From Phragmites australis (taxonomy: Eukaryota > Streptophyta > Magnoliopsida > Poales > Poaceae), in NCBI RefSeq assembly GCF_958298935.1, contig NC_084922.1, forward strand, positions 5,086,501-5,150,500: DNA of 64,000 nt, given 5' to 3'. The notes below the pieces were generated by a model. It saw only the letters and a list, made by a program, of their open reading frames with translations, made no database searches and was not told where the DNA came from. Position 1 is the first letter of the stretch. Each line of letters starts with the position of its first letter. Below are positions 12,200 through 24,223 of the stretch, in pieces. Both the position numbers and the translations under genes were made by a program.

Positions 12200-12626
12200 T
12201 TTGTGTTTTGTGTTTTGAACAATATGTCATCGATTGAACAATGTGTCAATGTATTTTATTTAATAATCATAAAGGGTATGTGTGTGTTATTCTTTCCCCT
12301 TATAAGCAAATTTGTTTCCTAACTGAGCCACAAACGGTTTTAAAAAAAATCATCTATGACAATTAGTATAGACGGGTTTAAACAAAACCCGTATGTGACT
12401 CTTAGTAATCACATATGAGTTTAAACAAACACCGTATATAACTCTTACTACACATAGACGGTTATCTAAAAAATCCGTCTGTGTGTAAGTGTATTTCAGA
12501 CAGTTTTAAAACTGTGCGTCTGTGCGTAATAAGCTCGATATCACATACACTTTTACACAGATGTAATCTATAAATATCTATGATTTGATTTAAAATCCCT
12601 TTGTAAATATCTATTCTAGGGTAGTG

Positions 12627-14704
12627 CAGGTAAAAACTAGGTAGCTCCTCCCAGACTTGGATTATGAGACTAAATCAGATATAACCAACTTGACTCTATC
12701 ATACCTCCATAAGACCTTCAAAGATACGAAATATATATGGATTCAAATTCTTAATTAGATTCCGTTCAAATTTGAAATAGTTATCAAAACATTTTCAGTA
12801 GAGCTAGTTATCCCCTCTTCCAGACACCCCTGAGGGCATGGCCCATGGCTGCAAAGAATATCCCAAGTGGTTTGTTTAATATTTTTGGTCAAGCCGATGG
12901 TTTGGACTTTGGACCCTGCCTCAGACACATTGCCAGCTCGATCCAATCGTAAGATTACGCCGATCGAGGAGTCATCGATCCGCCCATGACACGCGGACCA
13001 GTCCCTGTGGAAACCACACGCCCTCGCTAGTATAATCGCCCTCGCTAATCTAATCGCCCTTGCTAATAACCTAATCCCCAAGTGGGTTGCTAAAACCAGA
13101 ATACCACCGGGCAGGAGCGCCAGGTGCAATGCACGCTGGTCCGGGCGCGCCTAATCTAATGCCTTATTGCCGTATTGGTCGGGCTTATGTCATTGCTTAG
13201 CTATTGTGCTCCACGCAAGTAGAAAAACAGAGTAGCTATTTTATGTGAATGCGAAGGCTAGTCACATTCTCGATCCTTCTTAGATTCTTGAGCGGTTGCA
13301 AATCTGCGCAATGCGCTAGCTGTCTGCGCATTGTTTGCTTTAAATTTACTTGGGTCTAGAAGTATTTGATTTATCTAATGGTTCCTGTCCTTGTGAACCC
13401 ACATTTTCTATGACTAATTATTGCAACAAATGTGTCTAGGTCAAATTTTAGTTGTACTTATTTAAAATCCGTATAATAACTATATATATTGTGTTCGATG
13501 GTCAGGATCTGGATTAACTTTGATGGTTTTTTTTTGTTAGGTTGGGATATCACTTATATGAACGATAACAAGAATATGTCACTCTGAGATGGCTAGTTTG
13601 TGGCAGCTAATTCCAGTGAGATTTATTGCCATGGCTCTAAAACGACGCTTTTAACTAGCTAAATGCTTCATTCAAATTTAGAGAAAATTACTACAAATTA
13701 AACAGTAGGAAATAGTTGCAAACAAATACACAATTAAAATGAAGATAGAAATTTATCCAGAATTGAAGCCTCATATAGTTGACCTGAAGACTAGCAAGGC
13801 TGTTAATTAGTTAGCTAGGAGTAAGTCCTTAAAAATATTCAATTCTTCTGTTCTGGCCCCAAACCGTGGGCTAGTTTCGCCATTCATCATAGGGTGACAA
13901 TTCACACTTGTTCACGGCACATTTGGGACATGCAAGTGTGTGCGCAAATGTTATGGGAGATAAACTAGCTAGAGCCCTGGTTTCTTTTGTTTATTATTTC
14001 GATGCCTTTACCGTACTGGTTTTCTCCACAAACTAATCTTGGCCTTATGCAAAGGACTTGCGCTTAAGAAACTTAATTAAACTAGTCAAATCAAACCAAA
14101 TTGACAGCAAGCAGACTTTGAATATGTATCTTGGATTAATTTAGTTTATTGCAATTTATAGTGTGGTTATCTGAGTACCATGCCCATAGACTGAGCCATA
14201 GACGTGTGTATTAATTTCATACTCAAAACTCAAAAGTCGTCCAGCGACGGAAGGCGAAATGTATTTTCTATAAAGTTCCGCTTCCTCCATGATACTGTTT
14301 TTCCTATTTATGCATAACATAAGGGGCGCACTCATGTAAATCTTTGGAAGCTTTTCCTCATGTGATGATCGTCTTCATAAAGTACCTTAGGAAGTAGCAT
14401 GCGCCTCTCGATCGTTATTTCCATTATGGTCATTTTCTCTTCCTTTTGTCTTAGTTTTACATATCCTTCTTCATCTAATGTGCTAACTCAAAATATGCAT
14501 TATAATTTATGACACATGTAGTGCTATGTTGGGTCCCAGCTAACAAGATACATATACTCTCTAGTCACAATTAAGTGCAATTTTGTACTATGGTAAAGTC
14601 TGCTAACACTATGGCCATAATGTATGTTATTCTATATTTCTAAAAAACTAGTTCAACGTATTATCATATTATGGGAGTATTTTCTGAGAAAAAAAAAATA
14701 CTTA
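12627..14704. other. Unassigned intergenic DNA
   Basis: No gene was recognised. A small three-fold repeat of TAATCGCCCTCGCTA-like units lies at about 13023-13075. The rest is AT-rich single-copy-looking sequence with no long open frame. Confidence 0.45.
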
Positions 14705-14940
14705 CTACCTCCATTTTCAAATAACTATCACCATTGACTTTAAGCATCAATGTTTGACCGTCAATTTTTCACAAATACACACGTAAATCATTCTAAGTAT
14801 ACAACATACTTAAACTATTTTTTATGACAAATCTAACTATACTATTTTTATTTTACTTGCTTAAATATTTTAAAAATTATTATTGGTCAAAGTTACTAAT
14901 TGCTACAGTACTAGTGTCAATTATTTGAAAACGGAGGTAG
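14705..14940. mobile_element. Stowaway-like MITE, 236 bp
   Basis: It begins CTACCTCCATTTTCAAATAA and ends with the inverted match TTATTTGAAAACGGAGGTAG, flanked by TA on both sides. The CTCC-type terminus and TA duplication are those of Tc1/mariner-related Stowaway MITEs. It has no coding capacity. Confidence 0.85.
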
Positions 14941-14991
14941 TATATTGTTCCTCATGCCAATCAGTTTAAATTTTCATAGGGATGTATATTA

Positions 14992-15270
14992 CTACCTCTG
15001 TTATTAAATATGTCGTTTTAGGAACTTGATTTTATTCTTAAATAGATGTCATTTTAGGTTTTTAAGGTGGTGTTTTATTAGAGTGTCTATATTAAAGGCT
15101 ATTGGAAAGTGGAGTTTCAATTTAATGAGTGTGATGGATTGGTGATTTATATATCATTGATTGAATGTGGAAGAAATGAAGAAGGTAAACATGTCATGCA
15201 TGAAAGAATTTATTACAATCTTATTCTATATGTCAAAATTAAATTAACATCTAAAAAAGAACGGATGTAG
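14992..15270. mobile_element. Stowaway-like MITE, about 279 bp
   Basis: It starts CTACCTCTGTTATTAAA and ends AAGAACGGATGTAG, flanked by TA on both sides. The terminal inverted repeat is weaker than that of the preceding MITE, so this copy is older. It lies 51 bp from that element. Confidence 0.65.
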
Positions 15271-15569
15271 TACCTGTCAAAGTTTAATAAAAGTTAAGAT
15301 TGTTTGCATCAATGACACTATTTTTGATAAGGCAAAGAGTATATAGATATATAAGCATAGATATAGGACCAAACTAGTTTTTTTGCGCTTCCATATACCC
15401 GTTATCTAATATTTACATCTAAATTAGTTCTTTTGAATCCTGATATCATGGGTAATCACAAGTTTGCAACTATCCTCTCTTACTACATGGCACCGGGGGC
15501 AGCGAGCGGAAGCTAGTTCGGGAATATGGTTTCATGACAGCGCGCAACAACAAGAGCTTCTAGAAAATA

Positions 15570-16915
15570 CTAAAGAATATCCCTTCACTGTTGATCTTTA
15601 CAGTCGGTTTTGAAACCGATAGTACGTAATGGACAGTGATAATCAGATTGCTATCACTGTTGGTTGTTATCCACCGATAGTATTAGTATTTTCAGGAAAC
15701 AAAAATAAATAAATGAGCCTGGCTCGAAATTGAGTCGGCTCAGCTGCCGCCACCACGCATCAGCACGCTCCGCTGCCGCAGCCGTGCTAGCTCATCCTTG
15801 CTTCACCCTGCACAATAAACACGTCGGCATGAAAGCCTCCACCACATACACGCTGATAAGGTCGCGCCTGCCCGTTGGCATCCAGATCAACATGGCGAAG
15901 CCGCGCTCGATCTACTTGGTCTTCTAGCACGCACAACGGTTCTAGAACTAGACGGTGTCCTAGTGCGGGTGGAGTTTACAACAATTAAGAATTGGCAAGG
16001 CAGTCATATACAAAACTAAGCCAAGAGCTGGGAGGGAGGGGGATGGGAGCATATGGTGGGCTCGTGGACTATGTCGGGGTGGTAGGATCAGAATGACAGC
16101 TGCATCATGAGGTTCACGAGCTCGTCAGAGAGCACCAGGAGCGCAGCCTTCAGCGCGGGTGCCGTGTCGAGCTTGAGCTATGTCTAGCGCCGCATTAGTT
16201 GCGCGATGTAGACGTTGGTGAGCCCTGTCTCAGCAGAAACATCCAAGAAGCTCTTCCTGGACTCCGCCTTCACCACCATCAGCTGCAGCCCTCGCGCCAC
16301 TCTCCTCCATGCCACCCACCTCGCTCCCTTAGCTTGCTCGCTCTACTTGTCGCCTTGAGTTGCGCTCACGAGGTGCTAGAGGAAGTGGGCATGGTAGGTG
16401 GGGGTCAGGGCGTGCTAACGTTCCACTCATGGTGCGGGTCTTGCCGCCGCCGCTTCTTCTCCCCGAGGTTAACACCCAGCACAAAGACTACTGCTCAGAG
16501 GAGCCCGCTAGGAGGTCACGTCACTCCCGCGCCACTCAGAGGCCGGGGCTTGTCCCTACTAGGCTCTGGCTCCGTTACACACCACTGGAGAGAGAGGCAC
16601 TTGTGGAGGAAAGAGATAAGGTAGAGAGAACATCTGGAATGGAAGAGATAAGGGAGAGAGAGCACACCTATGAGCCGGACGTGAGGACCGAGAGCCAAAA
16701 TTGCATTAGAAATAAATCCAGGTCCAGTCACACTATCACTACCGGTTGGTATTACGAACTGACAATATTAGTATACTACCGGTTGTCTATATGAACCGAC
16801 AATAATAACTCATTATCACTGCTGGTCCTTTTCTAGAATCGGCAATGATACTATTTTTCTTACGAACTGGCAGTGAAAATTATATCACTGCCGGTTTTAA
16901 TTGATCCGGCAGTGA
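15570..16915. mobile_element. CACTA-like element carrying a cyanase fragment
   Basis: Motifs of the type ATCACTGCCGGTT / ACCGGCAGTGAT cluster at 15590-15690 and 16725-16915, in both orientations, leaving a GC-rich, gene-like centre. This is the subterminal-repeat pattern of non-autonomous CACTA elements that carry captured host DNA. The left end may be TACTAAAGAATATCC (a changed CACTA terminus). No matching right terminus was found, so the limits are approximate. Confidence 0.5.
16052..16288 (-). pseudogene. Cyanase (cyanate hydratase) fragment
   Basis: The minus strand reads as the N-terminal half of plant cyanase, the enzyme that breaks down cyanate using bicarbonate. Diagnostic stretches are [40 protein letters not shown] and SYHPDIVHEPTI. 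These cover the helical DNA-binding-like N-terminal domain and the start of the active-site domain. The frame carries three stops: two just after MRR and one before SYHPD. An ATG reading MEESGAR precedes it but is one base out of frame. The catalytic C-terminal half is missing. It lies between CACTA-like subterminal repeats, so it is probably a captured fragment. Family identity is confident, loss of function nearly certain. Confidence 0.8.
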
Positions 16916-19207
16916 TGAGATGGCAAATAGTGGCAAATAAAATTATTTTGAGATAGAGGCAGTTGCTTGGTGGGAGATAAGTTATGAATTGGTTAGTACT
17001 TAGAACACTAGAAGTAGTGGACGTCTTGGTAGATAGTGCATCCCCCATTCAACCAGATCTAGTTCTTTCTATGGATCGATAGTGGGTAATGGTATCCGTA
17101 GTATTCATATGATCATATCCTCGGGTATCCACGAGATAGCAAAACCAATAATGCAGCATTTCAAGAAGAGAAATATTAAAACACTAGTTTTACTTCATCC
17201 CCAAAGTTCTATATATCTTCTTGAAAAGATCTCTATATTTAATCCTTATACTCCAGTTCCATAGGGAGATATTCGCCAAAAAAAAAAGCGAGAAAATGAA
17301 AACTACTTGAAGACATTTTACATAGTTTTGAGAAAAAAGTCAACAGTTACGTATCATGTTCTATTTTGATTCGTACTCGGTAGCTTGTACCATATCAGAG
17401 TAAAACAAGCGGATTAAGCCTGGATGAAGTAATAAACAATGCAAGAAAGAATCGATGAGCTGCCTTCGATCTGTTCTTTTTTTGAGAGAGAAAACAACTA
17501 TAACATTCAAGATATAGCAATTATGGCCCATGCATGATAGACTGATGGTAGCTGTTAAAAGTTAAAACAGACTTCTATTTTGCTATTGGATAGTATATAT
17601 GGCCGGAGACAAAGTAACAAGCTAGAAGTCAAGAAGCGAAGGGCAACGCATGCAGGGGCAACAGTTCCAATCAATTTGCAATCAAGTACGTATATATCGA
17701 GTTGTATGTACCATTTAAATTTTCTTGTTATTTCCATATTCCCAAGTGTATATTTAGCCACATAAGTAAGCAATTAACATAATACTGTTAAATTATTAAC
17801 GGAGGAAGCATGTCACCCCAAGTTCCACGGCAATATAGAATGTGAGGACTTGAACCTAACCAGCTAACCTTCGTGCCCCGAGCCAGTAAAGCCGACGATA
17901 TTCCTTGAATAACAAATAACATTGTCGCCGTTGTTTTTGGAGCACTAGTGGCCGATGATTCATCGTTGAAGCAGTACAAACATTACTGGAGTGGCAGTAC
18001 GTACTACCATTTCATATACTAATACAACTTGGCTTTGTTATGGCGAACAGAATAATTTATTTCATGATGTGGAGCTACTAGTTTTTTTAATGTATACGGT
18101 CTCTGCATGGCTTGGTACGTGATAACCTAAATCCTCAACCACTAAGGCCTGTGAATCTTAAAAGAATCGAATCAAATGCAATTATTTTGGCAGTTAAGCG
18201 AGCAGACTACTAGCGGTTCCAGCAACCACGCCTTAAGATATATTAATTTGAGGATTCCTGAATTTATAAATTTTTTTCATTTTTAATGGATGAAACATTT
18301 TCTTTCCTATGCCTAAGGCCAACTCACATGTTCAGAAGTATAGAAAGCCTCATTTAATTGGTTTTACAATTTTATCTATGTTAGAAAACCATGTAGCATT
18401 CCAGCAAAGAAAAGCAAGTAATGTATACCTAAATCTAGAAATACATGCCTTTTTAATAATTATGAATTGATAACTCAAAAGGAAAACAATACAATGAAAG
18501 ACACTATTATTACTTATGCAAAAAGCTTATGAGGCATATTTTTCTAAATCGAATGAACTGCCAAATTAAGCCTCAACTGAAAAAAATGGAGCTTAAAGTG
18601 AAAATAACGCTGAACATAACCATGATATTTATATGCTACTTGTAAGCGCCACTTGAAAAAGGAACTTCACATTTTATTGGCTAGCGATTTAGCGTGTAGC
18701 AAGCACCATAAATTGGATTTATCTTCTATATCCAAATAGATAAATCGCTCCTAGTAAATGCTTCATTGAGTTACGGATATACTCAAGTTTGTATACACTG
18801 GCAGGGGTGTATGAAGCTACAACCAAAATAATGGTGGTGCATCACTTCATCATACATATAGCGACATATACAATTTAAAAGCATAGTGATTCATAGTGCA
18901 TAATTTTGGATTAAATAGGTACAAAGATGGTTAATATAAGTCGATTACTACGATAATTGATTTACCCTGGTGCCTATGCGCTCCCTAGCTAACGTCACGT
19001 AGCTTCATAGTCACAGGAGATCTTCTCTTTGGAATATGGGGATTTTTCATCTTTCGTCGTAGGTTTGAATTGTTTCCCATCTTCAAAGCAGGATACTGAT
19101 ATGGCAATTTGGTTTCTCTGATAAAATAAGAGAGGATGTATATGCTACCAATATGCCTTCCGTGTACTACAACAGAACTGGCTAACATTGCTGGTTGCAA
19201 ATCGGCC
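16916..19207. other. Unassigned AT-rich intergenic DNA
   Basis: No gene, RNA gene or terminal-repeat structure was recognised. Open frames are short and without domains. Confidence 0.4.
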
Positions 19208-19748
19208 TTCACTGCTAGAAGTAAAACTGGCAGTGAAAGTTGAGCGCTATCACTGTAGGTTGTGAACCTGACAATGAAACCTTTTTTCTGAAAAAAAAAA
19301 GAATCTGAGCTCGAGCCGCCGCCACGCCGCTCATTGTCATGGAGCTTGAGTCTCCATTGTGGACCTTGCCGAACCCACCTCTCTACACGGACCCCCCTGG
19401 TCGTCGCTTGTGCCAGCTCTACGTCCCACACACACACATCCACAGCGACACGAAGGCCGTTGTCACATAACATGCCACACCTCTAGCTCACTGCCCACAC
19501 CGCACCACCGTCCGCTCCTTGCCCCAGCTCGACGACACACACATGCACATGCAGATGTGGTGGCACAAAGGCTACCACCACAGAACACGCTGCACCCCCA
19601 GTTTGTTGTCCGTCGTCCACTCCCGGCCCAAGCTCAACGATGTGTATCTCTGACCCTAGCGAAATCCATTTTTGGATCCCACTGTAGATACTCGCTGGAT
19701 CCCATCATGGATCTCGCGAGGGGAGGAGGAGGAGGCCGGTGGGGGAGG

Positions 19749-19802
<54 letters not shown>

Positions 19803-20093
19803 TGCGTGGTGGAGGAGATAAGACAAATGCACTCAACGTTGTGAAAATCTCTAGAGCCGGATGTGAGGACGAGCCAAATCTAGAATTGATCAAAATTCCA
19901 GATTAGGAAGGACTACCAGTGGTGATTTGTGGCAAGAACCAGCATTGATACTGACTATTAGTGCTGGTTCTTAGCGGCTCTATTATGGTTCGAGCGTGAG
20001 AAATTAAGAACCAGAAGTGATACATTTTTACTGTTGATTCCTGCACAGCCGTTAGTGATGAACCATCATCTATGACCGATTTTATATAGTACC
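19208..20093. mobile_element. CACTA-like non-autonomous element (candidate)
   Basis: The left end reads near CACTGCTAGAAG and is followed by AACTGGCAGTGAAAG and TATCACTGTAGGTT. The right part (19915-20090) carries TTAGTGCTGGTTC and its complement and ends TATAGTA, roughly the inverse of a CACTA terminus. A GC-rich interior (19310-19740) resembles captured exon-like DNA, but I cannot name a source. A long GA microsatellite is inside. Both ends are uncertain. Confidence 0.4.
19752..19800. repeat. (GA)n microsatellite
   Basis: About 24 uninterrupted GA units, within the CACTA-like candidate. Confidence 0.97.
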
Positions 20094-21449
20094 ATTACCT
20101 TAACTTTCGTGATCACTTGGACACCACTACTGTTACTTGCATGTAGATTTTAAACTTGTACTACAAGAGTAAGCCCCATAGGAAGAAAGACTATATTTAC
20201 AATTGCTTGAAATAAAATGATATTAAAAAAAGTGGTAATTCAGACACATTATGTTTGCAAAAGTGATTAAGAATAGGAAATTTTGATAAAACCTGTCCGC
20301 GGCTTCTATTTTTGCAAATTGAACACATGTATTTCTTCATTGTTGTAAAAAAAAACCTCTAGTGATATTGACTATACAATAAGCCGCTTGTATGGTTTCT
20401 AACATGTAATGATCATTTTTCAGTGTAACAACTTTGGAGCTCTGAAGCCCCTCTTTCAATTTTTGAGCATAAAAGAGAAAGAAAAAGATATGAAGAAGAG
20501 AATGAGAGGAGGTGGAGAAAGAAGAAAAAAGAAAATAGAGTAGTTAGTAGCTCCGGATCTACTACTGTTTACAAACACCCACATATATTTATGTACGAGG
20601 ATTTTAGCGATTTTCCCTCGGGGACCCGATGATCCAAGAACAGCTAGCCTGTGACCCTGTGTAAATGTACCTCGGACATCAGTGCCGAACCCATCGGCCG
20701 CACATCCGCGAGGAACACACGGAACCAGAAAGAGGGGATGAGATTGAAGAGACGTACTACTCCTACCAAGTTGGATCGAAAAGAAGAATCGGAGGTGATA
20801 GTAAACAAGCGGCAGGTGGAGCAAAACCGCCCATGGATCGGGACCTCGGGCGCCCACAGGTGCGCGAGAAGACTTGAGCTGGAGAGCGCGCGCGACCAGG
20901 GAAACCGCTCTAGTTGTACGTACGTACGAGTACGACGGGCCCCAGGTCGCTGGGAGACCACCGGGACACGCGGCGAGACCTCACGCGGTGCGCGGCGCTG
21001 TCCTTGGGCCGATCGACCCCACGTCCCGCTCCGCTCCTGCCAATGCGCGCGCGCAGGCGCGCTGCTCCTGGAAAGCGGAAGCGAGCGCGCCAGGAGGCGG
21101 GCGTGGCGATTCGTCGGAACCGAACATTTGCGTTGTGCCGTTGTGATCTGGCGCTGGCAGGCCACCGCGCGCGATCGACAGGGCGTGGGCGCCACACGAT
21201 GACACGAGCCCCCACTGCGCCACGTCAAGTTACGGAAATACCCCTCGTAGCAGGTGTTAATGCGTCTGTGTATCATTACGATTCGTGTTCTTAGGGTTTG
21301 TCCGCCGGATTCTTCCATGGACTCATGCCCACTGTTCTGAACTGCATGCATATAAGAGTTTCTCTAGTGTGCCTGTTGATTGATTAATTACTTCGCAGTG
21401 CAATCATAGTCGGTCAATGCATCCCTATATACGACCATGTTTTCACTTT
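20094..21449. other. Intergenic DNA with a GC-rich island (20640-21300)
   Basis: The left half is ordinary AT-rich sequence. From about 20640 to 21300 GC content rises sharply and CpG is frequent, opening long overlapping frames on both strands (for example 20644-21351 minus). None shows a domain, and open frames in several phases at once are expected from GC-rich DNA. It could be an orphan CpG-rich segment or a captured promoter or exon. No gene is called. Confidence 0.4.
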
Positions 21450-21830
21450 AGGTTTTCTTTGGAACGTAAGAATGTGAAAACACATGAATATGAAAAATGC
21501 AGAAATAAAATAGAAATGCATATGTAAAACAGATGAGATGATTGAAAAATATAGGAATCATATAGGATTGAGTGTTTGTATGGAGTGTAGAAAAAACATA
21601 GAAATTTATGAGTGGCATATATCTTACTTTTGTAATCAATTGACTCATCTCTTCCTCCTTTCTTCTCTGTGAGTGTGATCTCTCTTTGTTCTGTATGTGA
21701 TTTGCCTCCGTCCTACGCAATGACAGAAAAAAAGAGGTCCACTCAACTTTCTTGTGTATTTCCTATAAAATCGGTTGCCAAGGAATTTTTCCTCCAAATT
21801 TCCTACGCCTCAATCCTACGGACCAAAAGG
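21450..21830. mobile_element. Degenerate MITE-like element
   Basis: The left part, GTTTTCTTTGGAACGTAAGAA, and the right part, CAATCCTACGGACCAAAAGG, are imperfect inverted copies. The interior has the A/T-rich, GGAAT-spaced look of common grass MITEs. No clear target duplication was seen, so family and exact ends are open. Confidence 0.45.
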
Positions 21831-22004
21831 AGCGCTGTACAGTGCCAGTTCTAGAGGATTGCCGATTCTATGTCTTTCCTTTAAAAATCATGCGAACCAT
21901 TGCAAATCTTACTTGAGAATGCATCTTTGAATAACTCTTTTTTACTCTATATATATAGACACACACTGTATATCTATTATGTGCCTAGCCGCACTGTATT
22001 TCAC

Positions 22005-22543
22005 TGTTGCGCCACCCCGCAGCTACGATCAAAAAATAGTATAGTTGCGACTCATAAGATAGGTTAGTTACTACAAACATATATGGTTGTAACTGGGTAC
22101 CTTATTTAGTCGTAATTATGCATTTTTTTGTCATATGATCAATTGGGTCACCTCTGCGCACACCCCGAGTTACGATCCAAAAAGCAGTAAGTTACTATCG
22201 TAACTGACTATTTTCTTAATCGTAACTGTGATCACAACTGGATCATCTCTGCGCACACACCAGTTACGATAAAAAAAAACACTATAGTTACGATATATAG
22301 TTACTATCGTAACTGACTTTTTTTATCATATAATCGTAACTCAACTATCTGTGTTGTCATAACTAACTATTTTCTTAGTCGTAACTGGGGGTAACGTAGT
22401 AGTAAACTACAATGCTTATCGTAATTATACACTTTTTATCATGTGATCATAACTCACCTATACGTGCTATCGTAACTGACTAGTTTTTTAGTCGTAACTG
22501 GGGTGATGTGAAGGTAACTGTAGCAATTAAAGGTGGCGCAACA
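22005..22543. mobile_element. 539-bp element with 12-bp perfect inverted ends
   Basis: It begins TGTTGCGCCACC and ends with the exact inverse GGTGGCGCAACA. Between them are more than ten copies of AGTTACGAT / ATCGTAACT-type motifs in both orientations, often followed by GACTATTTTCTTAGTCG. This is a palindromic non-autonomous DNA element. No target duplication of a known length is evident, so I cannot assign a superfamily. Confidence 0.6.
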
Positions 22544-23129
22544 TAGTTATATATATTAAGATCCGAGCTGTAGTGGTGAAGTGTCGTCGATAGCCTCCAT
22601 AACTAGCCAAATGTTGGTAGCATATATATTTTGTCTTAATGCGCTTGAAAGCATTAAAATTATTTTGTTCTTGCTGTAAGACATTATTACATAGCACCGT
22701 TGGGGTGTGATGACAACATGTAACAAGAATGATACATTCACTCATAAGGCAGTTTTCTGAATAACCAAGTGCCTATACCAAAAATATAGTTAAGGTACTT
22801 AGTTTATCTTACAGAACCTTCCATTAGATTCTTTCTTTTATGAGCAACTAGTCCTATTCAACTCTAGCTGAATCCTACCTAGGACCACTTCTTGACATTT
22901 TGAAAGTTCAACCTCAAAGCCTCATGAGACCCGTCTACGTGCATGAAACTTGTAGTCCAATAAAATCAAGTTTCCCCAATCTCCTTCCTAGTAGTTCGAT
23001 AGGGGGCATTTGGGTAATTTGCAGGCCAGTGCCCACCCCTAAACCAGCTTTCCACTCCCAGGGAAACCGGAGGCTTTCCCAGTCCGGTGTCCACCCTCCG
23101 AAGAACCAAACGGCTCCACCTCCCGATGC
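22544..23129. other. Upstream region of the LBD gene
   Basis: There is no other gene here. The sequence becomes GC-rich from about 23000 toward the core promoter. It presumably holds the regulatory sites of the LBD gene, but I cannot identify specific ones. Confidence 0.4.
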
Positions 23130-23137
23130 TTTATATA
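23130..23137 (+). promoter_or_regulatory. Probable TATA box of the LBD gene
   Basis: TTTATATA lies about 160 bases before the ATG, followed by a pyrimidine-rich leader (CCTCCCTCCCTCCC near 23200). A start of transcription around 23160-23170 would give a leader of about 130 bases. Inferred from sequence only. Confidence 0.6.
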
Positions 23138-23295
23138 CACCCTCGCACCTCCGTTTCTCCCCTCACACCCACCATTCGGGCCTCTGCTCGCCTCCTCCCT
23201 CCCTCCCTACCGGCCATTGACCCAGCGCCGGAGGCTCGGTGAGGATCCTTGGATCGACGAAGCGAGTGAGTGCATACAGTGATAAGTGATTCAGG

Positions 23296-24223
23296 ATGCG
23301 GATGAGTTGCAACGGGTGCCGCGTGCTGCGAAAGGGGTGCAGCGACAACTGTGCCATCCGGCCGTGCCTGCAGTGGATCCGCAGCCCTGACGCGCAGGGA
23401 AACGCCACCGTCTTCCTCGCCAAGTTCTACGGCCGCGCTGGCCTCATCAACCTCATCACCGCCGGCCCCGAGCACGTCCGACCCGGTATATATGCACCCA
23501 TATAAGCCTACACCCTTCTTGCGGATCGTCCTGCGCTCATGTGATCCCCATGTATGTGCAGCAATATTCCGGTCGCTGCTGTACGAGGCCTGCGGCCGCA
23601 TGCTCAACCCGGTGTACGGCTCGGTCGGCCTACTCTGGTCCGGGAACTGGCAGCTCTGCCAGTCCGCCGTCGACTCCGTCCTCCGCGGCTTGCCCATCGC
23701 GCAGCCGCCGCCCGCCGCCACGGCTGTCCCGCCTCTCCGGACGTGCGACATCCGCCACGTCGCCAGGAAAAGCGATCACGGCGACGTGACTGCTGACCTC
23801 CACCGTGTGGCAAACATCTCTCGGGGGCAGTTCAAGCGACCCGGCGGCACCCACAGGTCCGCAGGGTCCGACTCTGGCATCGAGCTCGTCTTCGACCAGC
23901 GGTCGGCCGCCATGCTGGTCGACGTCCGGCAGGCGCAGCCGCTGAACTGGGCGCCACGCGAGCCGAGTCACGAGTCTGCCAGCCATGACGCCGTGCCGGA
24001 GACCAACAGCAACACCTCGGTGGAAACCGTGGAAGTCTCTCATGTCAGCCAGTCCGAGCCGGATCCACCAAGAGAAATCGATGGGAGTGACGCTGGTCTG
24101 GACCTCACACTAGGTCTACTACCTCAGGTGCACAAGACCGGTCGGTCCGACGTTGACGACGGCCAGCCTGATCACAGAGGCAAGACGGTGAAGCTTGGCT
24201 TGGCGATTTCAGCAGCTAGATAA
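23296..24223 (+). CDS. LBD41-like: Class II LOB-domain (LBD) transcription factor, two exons
   Basis: This is a plant-specific nuclear DNA-binding protein. Exon 1 is 23296-23485, a 76-bp GT-AG intron spans 23486-23561, and exon 2 is 23562-24223, giving 283 residues. Exon 1 opens with the LOB zinc-finger block [15 protein letters not shown] (C-X2-C-X6-C-X3-C, residues 5-19), followed by RPCLQWI and [13 protein letters not shown]. Exon 2 continues [11 protein letters not shown] and [18 protein letters not shown], the rest of the LOB domain to about residue 110. The [10 protein letters not shown] and [11 protein letters not shown] wording fits class II, nearest the LBD40/41/42 group. Class II proteins lack the leucine zipper of class I. 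The variable C-terminal half contains LDLTLGL, an EAR-type LxLxL repression motif. The intron position just after HVRP is usual for the family, and the reading frame joins cleanly. No damage is seen, and it is the only gene here I believe functional. Known members include hypoxia- and nitrogen-responsive genes; this one's own role is not shown. Confidence 0.93.

Larger units (their letters stand above)
10695..12626. mobile_element. Non-autonomous CACTA-like transposon
   Basis: The right end reads GGGTAGTG, the reverse complement of CACTACCC. The left end reads TACTACAGAATTATT, i.e. CACTAC with its first base changed. Subterminal regions on both sides carry repeated AGACGG / CCGTCT motifs in both orientations (10715-11000 and 12330-12560), as in grass CACTA (En/Spm) elements. 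The interior holds a degenerate reading frame and a large microsatellite but no transposase. The flanking triplets (TAC, CAG) do not match, so the ends are approximate or the duplication has decayed. Confidence 0.6.

Noticed and set aside
11928..12322. Open frames coding Tyr/Ile/Met/Cys repeats
   Set aside because: They are translations of the TA/TG and TATG microsatellite.
20644..21351. 235-codon open frame on the minus strand in a GC-rich island
   Set aside because: Overlapping long frames are open on both strands at the same place, as expected from GC-rich DNA. No domain, start context or splice structure was recognised.
23351..24223. Single-exon reading of the LBD gene
   Set aside because: The conserved CNGC block lies in a different frame upstream; joining 23485 to 23562 with GT-AG borders gives the complete LOB domain.
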